Shown one piece after another: positions 1-4,527 of a stretch of 5,395 bases of DNA; position 1 is the first letter of the stretch, and each line of letters starts with the position of its first letter. The notes under the pieces are model-generated. The model worked only from the letters and a program-made list of their open reading frames with translations. It had not been told where the DNA came from and made no database searches. The stretch is from Acidobacteriota bacterium. GTDB taxonomy: Bacteria > Acidobacteriota > Blastocatellia > Pyrinomonadales > Pyrinomonadaceae. The DNA lies in assembly GCA_013696385.1 (NCBI GenBank), contig JACCYR010000282.1, forward strand, positions 1 to 5,395, written 5' to 3'. A program made the position numbers and the translations under genes.

Positions 1-67
1 TGTCCCGAACGATGTGCGGCTGCACTCTGTCGAAATCAAAGATGAGTTGTTCGGTTGATTGTTCCAT
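1..67 (-). CDS. 5' end of an unidentified gene, possibly segregation/condensation protein ScpA (partial)
   Basis: Only the first 22 codons are in the window; the protein begins MEQSTEQLIFDFDRVQPHIV and stays open to the left edge. The ATG shares one base with the TAA of the HicB-like fragment upstream (TAATG), which suggests translational coupling; no Shine-Dalgarno is visible. The visible residues hold no diagnostic motif. The scpA suggestion rests on gene order: an M50 site-2 protease followed by trpS, scpA and scpB recurs in several bacterial phyla. ScpA is the kleisin subunit of the SMC chromosome-condensation complex. The residues seen would be a short leader before the conserved N-terminal region. 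The identity is inference; the reading frame itself is reasonably supported by the overlap and the lack of stops. Confidence 0.4.
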   Translation of the reverse strand, partial: MEQSTEQLIFDFDRVQPHIVRD

Positions 68-231
68 TAAATTATTTTCACCACAGATGCTTCTTTTATG
101 CTCGCAAGCGTTTTTTCAACTGTTTTCCACGTCGCCGCATAACTCAAGACATCAGGCGAATACGCCGAATGATTATTGTTGCTTTTTTCGATGATGACTA
201 AAAATTTTGTTGTCATTTCCTTAACTTTCAT
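67..231 (-). CDS. Truncated HicB-family antitoxin-like fragment (54 aa, possibly a pseudogene)
   Basis: The start is the ATG overlapping the trpS stop (ATGA, 4 nt); a second ATG six codons in (214-216) is also possible. Residues 7-26 (TTKFLVIIEKSNNNHSAYSP) match the usual opening of HicB antitoxins, a beta strand ending in I-E-K followed by S-A-Y-S-P-D. The next block, normally P-G-C-x-A-T-G-K-T, reads VLSYAATWKT, so both glycines and the cysteine are replaced (G to S, C to Y, G to W). A helix resembling VEKTLASIKEA follows, then the frame stops at VVKII. HicB proteins usually continue with a helix and a C-terminal strand or DNA-binding domain, and none of the three frames downstream resembles that. 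No hicA toxin is adjacent. HicB normally neutralises the HicA mRNase. Truncation plus loss of the conserved turn suggests decay, although the clean overlaps on both sides would also fit a retained small ORF. Confidence 0.55.
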   Translation of the reverse strand: MKVKEMTTKFLVIIEKSNNNHSAYSPDVLSYAATWKTVEKTLASIKEASVVKII

Positions 232-1214
232 CTTGTGCCGACAATCCCCATTTTTGCATAAACGTCTTTGAGCGTTTCGGTTGCTACGTTTCGCGCTTTT
301 TCCGCGCCGTCTTTTAAGATTTTTTGTAATTCTGAATCATCAAACTCTTTTACTTTTTCCTGAAACGGACGCAAAAATTCGACGACCGTCTCGGCGAGTT
401 CGGTTTTGAATTGTCCGTAGCCTTTTTCTGCAAAATGCGCTTCGCATTCTTCGGTAGATTTTTTGGTTAGAAGCTGATAAATCGTCAAAAGATTATTAAT
501 GGCGGGACGCGATTCATCAAAGCTGATTTCCGTTCCCGAATCGGTTACGGCGCGCCTTATTTTTTTTGTGATTGTGTCCGCGTCGTCAAGCAAAAAAACT
601 GAACCGTTGGCGTTGTCGTCTGATTTCGACATCTTTTTTGTTGGCTCTTGCAGCGACAAAATTTTCGCGCCGACGGGCGGAATAAACGCTTCGGGAATTG
701 TGAATGTCGCGCCGAAATCGCGGTTAAATCTTTCCGCAATGTCTCTGGTTAATTCGAGATGCTGCTTTTGGTCTTGTCCGATTGGCACAAGGTCGGTCTG
801 ATAAAGCAAAATATCCGCAGCCATCAAAACCGGATATGTAAAAAGTCCGACGCTGGCGCGTTCCCGATTGTCTTTGCCTTTGTCTTTAAATTGCGTCATT
901 CGCTCAAGTTCGCCCATTCGCGTAATGCAGCTTAAAATCCAAGTCAGTTCGGCATGTTCGGAAACATCCGATTGAATAAAAATCGTCGATACTTGCGGAT
1001 TAACGCCCGAAGCGAGATAAATCCGCGCTAAATCAAGCGTTTTTTGCTTCAAAATTTCAGGGTTTTGCGGCAGAGTTATCGCGTGAAGATTGACGATGCA
1101 GAAAAAACTCTCGTATTCTTCCTGCAAAGCTACCCAGTTTTTCAATGCGCCGAGATAATTGCCGATGTGCAGATTGCCCGTCGGTTGTGCGCCGCTAAAG
1201 ATGCGTTTTTTCAT
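228..1214 (-). CDS. trpS: Tryptophanyl-tRNA synthetase
   Basis: A 328-residue class I aminoacyl-tRNA synthetase, the normal size for bacterial TrpRS. It activates tryptophan with ATP and loads it on tRNA-Trp in the cytoplasm. The HIGH-type signature is at residues 13-19 (GNLHIGN) after the typical start RIFSGAQPTG. The mid-protein block GLFTYPVLMAADILLY is at 123-138 and GQDQKQHLELTRDIA at 146-160, both characteristic of TrpRS. The second ATP-binding signature KMSKS is at 194-198, followed by DD. The helical tRNA-binding C-terminal part is complete. The ATG lies 3 nt after the stop of the M50 protease gene and has no clear ribosome binding site, so it is probably translated by coupling. The stop TGA overlaps the ATG of the HicB-like fragment. 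All key motifs are intact. Confidence 0.97.
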   Translation of the reverse strand: MKKRIFSGAQPTGNLHIGNYLGALKNWVALQEEYESFFCIVNLHAITLPQNPEILKQKTLDLARIYLASGVNPQVSTIFIQSDVSEHAELTWILSCITRMGELERMTQFKDKGKDNRERASVGLFTYPVLMAADILLYQTDLVPIGQDQKQHLELTRDIAERFNRDFGATFTIPEAFIPPVGAKILSLQEPTKKMSKSDDNANGSVFLLDDADTITKKIRRAVTDSGTEISFDESRPAINNLLTIYQLLTKKSTEECEAHFAEKGYGQFKTELAETVVEFLRPFQEKVKEFDDSELQKILKDGAEKARNVATETLKDVYAKMGIVGTR

Positions 1215-1217
1215 AAA

Positions 1218-1916
1218 TTAAAAAATTGGAGTTACTAAAAGATACATTACTAATTGAAAAACAGGACGCATAATAAAACCGATAACTCCCATATAAAGCA
1301 AAGCCATTAAAATCAAAAATCCGTATTGTTCGAGCATCGCCAAAACAGGCTGCGCGCTTTCGGGCAAAAATGTTCCGAGAACTTTGCTTCCGTCAAGCGG
1401 CGGAAATGGCAAAAGGTTAAAAACGGCTAATGAAACATTTAAGAAAATCAGATTTTGCAGGAAAATCGCTATCGGTCTAATTAAACCGCCGTCAATATTC
1501 TCAGCGTTGATAACTCCGTATCCGAGCAGTGATTTGAAAATTACAAAACCGATAATGGCAAGAATCAAATTTGCCAAAATTCCGGCAATCGAAACCATCA
1601 CGTTTGCCATTTTGTAATTTGTCCAATTGCGCGGATTAACCGGCGTTGGTTTGCCCCAACCGATAAGCGGAATTGCACCCAATCCGCCGCCGATTGCGCC
1701 AAAAATAAAGCCGATAATCGGAATCAGAAGCGTTCCAATCGGGTCTGTATGTTTGACCGGATTGAGCGTTACGCGCCCCAGCATAAAAGCCGTGTCGTCG
1801 CCGAATTTATACGACATCCAGGCGTGAGCCGCTTCGTGCGCCGAAATTGCCAGAAGCAAAACGACCATAAAAATTATTAAATGACTGACTAATTCTGCGA
1901 TGTTAATTCCGTCCAT
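1218..1916 (-). CDS. Site-2 protease family (M50) membrane metalloprotease
   Basis: A 232-residue polytopic membrane protein of the short S2P/M50 type. The first membrane segment (about residues 10-30) carries the zinc-binding motif HEAAH at 27-31 (H27, E28, H31). The subfamily block GWGKPTPVNP is at 86-95. A membrane segment with AGILANLILA is at 111-120. The third zinc-ligand motif, NLLPFPPLDG, is at 167-176 with D175 as the expected ligand. Hydrophobic stretches at about 145-170 and 198-230 complete roughly five to six membrane passes. There are no PDZ or CBS domains. Such proteins cut substrates within the membrane, but the substrate of this subfamily is generally unknown. The start is supported by GGAG (1923-1926, minus strand) six bases before the ATG. 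It is the first gene of the operon with trpS, an arrangement seen in many bacteria. Confidence 0.93.
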   Translation of the reverse strand: MDGINIAELVSHLIIFMVVLLLAISAHEAAHAWMSYKFGDDTAFMLGRVTLNPVKHTDPIGTLLIPIIGFIFGAIGGGLGAIPLIGWGKPTPVNPRNWTNYKMANVMVSIAGILANLILAIIGFVIFKSLLGYGVINAENIDGGLIRPIAIFLQNLIFLNVSLAVFNLLPFPPLDGSKVLGTFLPESAQPVLAMLEQYGFLILMALLYMGVIGFIMRPVFQLVMYLLVTPIF

Positions 1917-2037
1917 ATTTTACTCCAATTTCTAAACTTCTAAATCTGCAAGCTGCAATTGATTAGAGTCAAAAACTGACAGATTTGTTGTTTTTACAGT
2001 TAAATTGTGCCATTCTTTTAACACAAAACAAAGTTAC

Positions 2038-2076
2038 AGATTCCAAATTGGAAGAAAAATCTGGAATTTGGAATCT
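2038..2076. repeat. 12-bp perfect inverted repeat in the divergent intergenic region
   Basis: The arms AGATTCCAAATT (2038-2049) and AATTTGGAATCT (2065-2076) are exact reverse complements with a 15-nt loop. The left arm also overlaps a smaller palindrome, TTCCAA-A-TTGGAA (2041-2053). It lies between the M50 protease gene (minus) and the EEP-fold gene (plus). It could be a dispersed intergenic repeat, a hairpin in the leader of either gene, or an operator. There is no T-run on either side typical of an intrinsic terminator. The rest of 1917-2141 is AT-rich, with no ORF and no convincing promoter that I can identify. Confidence 0.7.
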
Positions 2077-2095
2077 AGAATATGAAGAATTACAG

Positions 2096-2114
2096 TGGTA
2101 AATAAATCTTACCA
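2096..2114. promoter_or_regulatory. Operator-like inverted repeat TGGTAA-N7-TTACCA
   Basis: Two exact 6-bp half-sites, TGGTAA (2096-2101) and TTACCA (2109-2114), are separated by 7 bp and end 27 bp before the ATG of the EEP-fold gene. Half-site centres about 13 bp apart would suit a dimeric regulator bound to one face of DNA. CAAAAT at 2113-2118 overlaps the right half and could be a -10, but the matching -35 is poor. No regulator gene is in the window, so the role is inference. Confidence 0.35.
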
Positions 2115-2141
2115 AAATCTACATTTATCCTGACATTTTCT

Positions 2142-3356
2142 ATGGTAACGAAAGCAGTTTTGCAGACACATTCACCCAAAATTTTAGAGCATCAACTAAA
2201 CAATTTCTTTCCCGAACTGCTTAAATTTAATTCAATCGAAGAAACCGAAAAATCCGCCATTTATCAAAAAATCAAACCTGAAGTTGAAAGAATCCTAAAT
2301 GCAGTTGTGCAGGAAGATTTTGCTTTGTCAGAACCGCAAGCAGTAGCGAGCGGGTTTCCAGATAAAATAAAAGCTTTAGCGTGGAACATTGAGCGCGGAA
2401 GCCGTTTTGCAGGAATTATCGACGCGCTGAAAAGTCACGAAGGCTTAAAAGACAAAGATTTACTGCTTTTGACCGAACTCGATTGCGGAATGGCGCGAAG
2501 CGAAAATCGTTTTGTCGCGCAGGATTTGGCGAAAGAGTTGGAAATGAACTACGCTTTTGCGCCCGTTTATATTGCTTTGCAAAAGGGAAGCGGCGTTGAA
2601 GCACAAGCCGAAGGCGAAAACACAAAATCGCTTCACGGTTTGGCGATGTTTTCAAAATTTCCGATGAAAAACGTTCACGCCGTTGCGCTTCCAAACGGCA
2701 AAGATAAAATGTGGGGCAAGGAAAAACGGCTCGGTTATTTACGCGCTTTGATTGCCGATGTCAAACATCCAAGCGGAGTTTTTCGAGCCGTAACCGTTCA
2801 TCTCGACGCGCATTCTTCCCGCAAGCATCGGCATTTGCAGATGAAAATCGTGCTTAACCATCTCGGAACTTTGCCTGAACTTCCGACTGTTATCGGCGGC
2901 GATTGGAACACGACGACTTATAACGCGCAAACCGCAAATCGGGCAATTTTAGGCTATTTTCGGCGCGTTCTTATAGGCGTGAAAAATGTCGTTAAAAATC
3001 ATTATCCGCATCCCGATAGATATTTTGAAAAAGGTTTGTTTCGGGAAATCGAAAAACGCGGTTTTGATTATAAAAATCTCAACGAAATCGGCGCGGGAAC
3101 AATTCATTACGATATGGAAAACGCAGCGTATAATACAAATTTGGGCGATTGGGTGCCGCGCTGGTGTTTCCCTTTTATCTTTTGGGCGGCAAAACGAGTC
3201 GGCGGACGAGTTTCGGCGCGGGTCGATTGGTTTGCCGGAAAAGGAATTAAGCCGTCTGGAAAACCAAACACCATCGGCAGCTTAAAAGACGCGGAAAATG
3301 TGCCGCTTTCCGACCACGACGCGATTACAATAGATTTTGTTCAAAGCAAGGATTAG
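2142..3356 (+). CDS. Endonuclease/exonuclease/phosphatase (EEP) fold protein, probable metal-dependent phosphodiesterase or nuclease
   Basis: A 404-residue protein with the EEP (DNase I-like) catalytic motifs in order: AWNIERG at 80-86 (metal-site Asn82), LLLTELDCG at 108-116 (Glu112, metal ligand), GLAMFSKFP at 166-174, VTVHLDAHSS at 218-226 (His220), GGDWNT at 252-257 (Asp254, Asn256), and a terminal SDHD at 390-393 (Asp391, catalytic His392). All expected catalytic residues are present, so it should be active. Residues 1-75 form a predicted helical N-terminal extension. About 100 residues, rich in aromatics near 337-350 (WVPRWCFPFIFWAA), separate GGDWNT from SDHD. No signal peptide is seen, so it is probably cytoplasmic. 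EEP enzymes cut nucleic acids, inositol phosphates or sphingolipids, and the substrate cannot be read here. The ATG has no Shine-Dalgarno; the start is chosen as the longest frame, with coding-like residues throughout. It is divergent from the M50-trpS operon. Confidence 0.9.
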   Translation: MVTKAVLQTHSPKILEHQLNNFFPELLKFNSIEETEKSAIYQKIKPEVERILNAVVQEDFALSEPQAVASGFPDKIKALAWNIERGSRFAGIIDALKSHEGLKDKDLLLLTELDCGMARSENRFVAQDLAKELEMNYAFAPVYIALQKGSGVEAQAEGENTKSLHGLAMFSKFPMKNVHAVALPNGKDKMWGKEKRLGYLRALIADVKHPSGVFRAVTVHLDAHSSRKHRHLQMKIVLNHLGTLPELPTVIGGDWNTTTYNAQTANRAILGYFRRVLIGVKNVVKNHYPHPDRYFEKGLFREIEKRGFDYKNLNEIGAGTIHYDMENAAYNTNLGDWVPRWCFPFIFWAAKRVGGRVSARVDWFAGKGIKPSGKPNTIGSLKDAENVPLSDHDAITIDFVQSKD

Positions 3357-3428
3357 CCGCAAAAATGCACAGAAGACACAAAAGAAAGCCAAATTCTTTT
3401 TGTGATTTTTGCGTATTTTTGCGGCTAA
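3353..3428. repeat. Long palindromic repeat with 10-nt internal periodicity, overlapping the upstream stop codon
   Basis: Perfect 14-bp outer arms TTAGCCGCAAAAAT (3353-3366) and ATTTTTGCGGCTAA (3415-3428) enclose an inner stem, CACAAAAGAA (3377-3386) against TTCTTTTTGTG (3394-3404), with a 7-nt loop and one bulge. The right half is three consecutive 10-nt units: TCTTTTTGTG, ATTTTTGCGT and ATTTTTGCGG (3395-3424). The TAG stop of the EEP-fold gene lies in the left arm. The transcript could fold into a long hairpin acting as a terminator or mRNA stabiliser for that gene. The periodic design resembles dispersed intergenic repeats of the CGCAAAGACGCAAAG style known from many genomes, but copy number cannot be seen from this window. 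Confidence 0.75.
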
Positions 3429-3479
3429 TTTCTCTTTTGCGTTTAATTGTGGTTAAATTTTCAGCAGGAGAAAAAATAA

Positions 3480-3734
3480 ATGTCAGAAGTAGCTTTTTGT
3501 CAAACAATGAGTTTTAACGCCGATAATTTTGAATACGAAACCGTCAATCACGAAAACGGCAACGCAACGATGATTACATTTCAGGTAGATGAAAAACTTT
3601 ACAGTCCGGGCGATGTCGTTGTGGTTTTAGACGGAAAGGAAATAGTTTTCCACGGCGTTCTCGGAAAAATCGAAAACGGCGTGGCTTACGCCTACGACCC
3701 AAAGGATTCGCTGCTTCCCGCCACAGTTCAATAG
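3480..3734 (+). CDS. Uncharacterised small protein (84 aa)
   Basis: I do not recognise this family. The frame is supported by a strong AGGAG (3466-3470) nine bases before the ATG, codon use like its neighbours, and the absence of a competing frame. The protein has a polar N-terminal part (residues 1-35), then an alternating hydrophobic pattern suggesting a small beta-barrel: MITFQVDEKLYSPGDVVVVL at 31-50, followed by DGKEIVFHGVLGKIENGVAY at 51-70. The S-P-G-D-V turn and short strands are reminiscent of SH3-like folds, but that is only a visual impression. There is a single cysteine (C7), no signal peptide and no membrane segment, so it is probably cytoplasmic. It lies downstream of the palindromic repeat and on the same strand as the Smr gene 75 nt away, with which it could be co-transcribed. 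No function is assigned. Confidence 0.7.
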   Translation: MSEVAFCQTMSFNADNFEYETVNHENGNATMITFQVDEKLYSPGDVVVVLDGKEIVFHGVLGKIENGVAYAYDPKDSLLPATVQ

Positions 3735-3809
3735 ATTTTATTGATATTTTTCAAGCGGAGATTCTTTATAAATCCAATGCTGAAGAAAAGTATCATCCAA
3801 AATAATAAA

Positions 3810-4115
3810 ATGAGTCAACCAGACAATCCGAATCTTGAGAATCCGTTTCCCGAACCCTTTGAATTGGAAATAACCGATACAATTGATTTACACGCTTTTA
3901 ATCCCAAGGACGTTAAATCTGTAGTTGAAAATTATTTGAACGAAGCCTACAAAAAAGGTTTTCGCGTGGTGAAAATAATTCACGGCAAGGGAATCGGCGT
4001 GCATCGAGAAACGGTCAGAAAAATTTTGGCAGAAACCGCTTTTGTCAAATCCTTCAAAAACGCGCCTGAATTTTCAAGCGGTTGGGGCGCGACGATTGCT
4101 CATTTTATTGAGTAA
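3810..4115 (+). CDS. Stand-alone Smr-domain protein
   Basis: A 101-residue protein that is almost entirely one Smr (small MutS-related) domain, as found at the C-terminus of MutS2. Visible signatures are DLHAF at 26-30 (the usual D-L-H-G motif with Ala for Gly), VVKIIHGKGIGVHRETVRKI at 53-72 containing the conserved H-G-K-G-x-G loop, and GWGATIAHF at 91-99. Smr domains act as nicking endonucleases or RNases; a specific substrate for this short form is not known. The N-terminal 20 residues are proline-rich and acidic. The start is uncertain. The frame is also open from ATG 3777 (11 more residues, MLKKSIIQNNK) and from TTG 3741. I prefer ATG 3810 because the upstream residues look non-coding. 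No start has a well-placed ribosome binding site: GGAG at 3757-3760 is 16 bases from ATG 3777. It converges on the next gene with 11 nt between stops. Confidence 0.9.
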   Translation: MSQPDNPNLENPFPEPFELEITDTIDLHAFNPKDVKSVVENYLNEAYKKGFRVVKIIHGKGIGVHRETVRKILAETAFVKSFKNAPEFSSGWGATIAHFIE

Positions 4116-4126
4116 ACAAGCAAAAA

Positions 4127-4396
4127 CTATCTGTCTTCAATTACATCCGCCCAGATTTCTTCTTCCTCTTCTTCGTTGAAATCGTCAAAAATACTTTCTA
4201 AAATATCATTTTGTTCGGAAATTTTCTGTTCGGCTTCGTTAAGCCGGTTGGCGAGATATGTAGCGTGGCGTTCAAGTTCGTAGATTCGCTTTTTGTGTTC
4301 GCGGTCAATCCGTTCCATATAGACCAAATAGAAAAACTGCAGACCGGCAACACCTGCCAAAGATAGCGAGAGACCAATTAAGATATACCACATCAT
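4127..4396 (-). CDS. Small single-pass membrane protein with coiled coil and acidic tail
   Basis: I recognise no named family. With the chosen start (tandem ATGs at 4391-4396) the protein has 89 residues. A hydrophobic segment starting MMWYILIGLSLSLAGVAGLQ covers about residues 2-27. A charged heptad-like helix follows at about 28-65 (RIDREHKKRIYELERHATYL onward), predicted to form a coiled coil. The tail is very acidic (DDFNEEEEEEIWADVIEDR). This layout suggests a membrane-anchored cytoplasmic scaffold or division/envelope accessory protein; that is inference. The frame is open further upstream to ATG 4462 and ATG 4495. Those extensions read through a repeat-like stretch (4407-4427) and through TATAAT at 4461-4466, which looks like the promoter, so I reject them. 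None of the starts has a good Shine-Dalgarno. It is divergent from the dienelactone hydrolase gene and convergent with the Smr gene. Confidence 0.7.
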   Translation of the reverse strand: MMWYILIGLSLSLAGVAGLQFFYLVYMERIDREHKKRIYELERHATYLANRLNEAEQKISEQNDILESIFDDFNEEEEEEIWADVIEDR

Positions 4397-4406
4397 AACG
4401 ATTTTA

Positions 4407-4427
4407 GATTGCGGATTACGGATTTGC
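4407..4427. repeat. Three imperfect 7-nt tandem units (GATTNCG-like)
   Basis: GATTGCG, GATTACG and GATTTGC are head to tail on the plus strand. They lie just upstream of the preferred start of the small membrane protein, in its presumed 5' leader. Such short heptad-like runs are typical of spacer DNA rather than coding DNA, which supports the shorter start of that gene. Only three units are present and the last is degenerate, so chance is possible. Confidence 0.35.
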
Positions 4428-4460
4428 TCGGCAATTGTTCCGCTTTTCTCTTTTTCCGTC

Positions 4461-4489
4461 ATTATACTCTTGACCAATGCGAAAGGAAA
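4461..4489 (-). promoter_or_regulatory. Candidate promoter of the small membrane protein gene
   Basis: A perfect -10 hexamer TATAAT lies on the minus strand at 4461-4466. A weak -35 (TTTCCT, 4484-4489) is 17 bp upstream. Transcription would start near 4454 and give a leader of about 58 nt to the ATG at 4396. It would also place ATG 4462 and ATG 4495 upstream of the transcript start. Confidence 0.4.
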
Positions 4490-4498
4490 AGCCAAAAT
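4470..4498 (+). promoter_or_regulatory. Candidate sigma-70-type promoter of the dienelactone hydrolase gene
   Basis: TTGACC (4470-4475, five of six matches to the -35 consensus) and CAAAAT (4493-4498, four of six matches to -10) are separated by 17 bp. Transcription would start around 4505, about 23 nt before the ATG at 4528. The elements interleave with the opposite-strand candidate promoter at 4461-4489. Confidence 0.45.
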
Positions 4499-4527
4499 TT
4501 TAATATCTAAGGAAAATGGAGAAAAAA

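Noticed and set aside
12..194. Plus-strand open frame of 60 codons at the left end
   Set aside because: It is antisense to the HicB-like fragment and the next gene start; its cysteine- and serine-rich translation matches nothing and it has no ribosome binding site.
557..739. Minus-strand 60-codon frame within trpS in another frame
   Set aside because: It overlaps trpS out of frame, covers the KMSKS region of the real gene, and shows no motif of its own.
499..801. Plus-strand 100-codon frame inside trpS
   Set aside because: It lies antisense within the intact trpS coding region and is a by-product of that gene's codon pattern.
1384..1827. Two plus-strand frames opposite the M50 protease gene
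   Set aside because: Both are antisense to a gene with complete catalytic motifs, with proline/isoleucine-rich translations typical of shadows.
1960..1973. TTGA-N6-TCAA dyad and TTGACT as a promoter of the M50 operon
   Set aside because: No acceptable -10 is found at 16-19 bp spacing on the minus strand, and the 4-bp arms are too short to support.
2416..3285. Several frames on both strands within the EEP-fold gene
   Set aside because: The true frame carries all EEP motifs in order; the others are arginine- and serine-rich shadows.
3353..3428. Calling the palindrome a CRISPR repeat or a simple intrinsic terminator
   Set aside because: There is no repeat-spacer array, and the stem is A/T-rich with no GC-rich stem plus terminal T-run, so a repeat call is safer.
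3325..3507. Minus-strand 60-codon frame across the palindromic repeat
   Set aside because: It is made mainly from the repeat and spacer (K/R/F-rich) and has no initiation signal.
4397..4495. N-terminal extension of the small membrane protein to ATG 4495 or 4462
   Set aside because: The extension reads through repeat-like spacer and a perfect TATAAT, and it would place polar residues before an otherwise clean membrane-anchor start.
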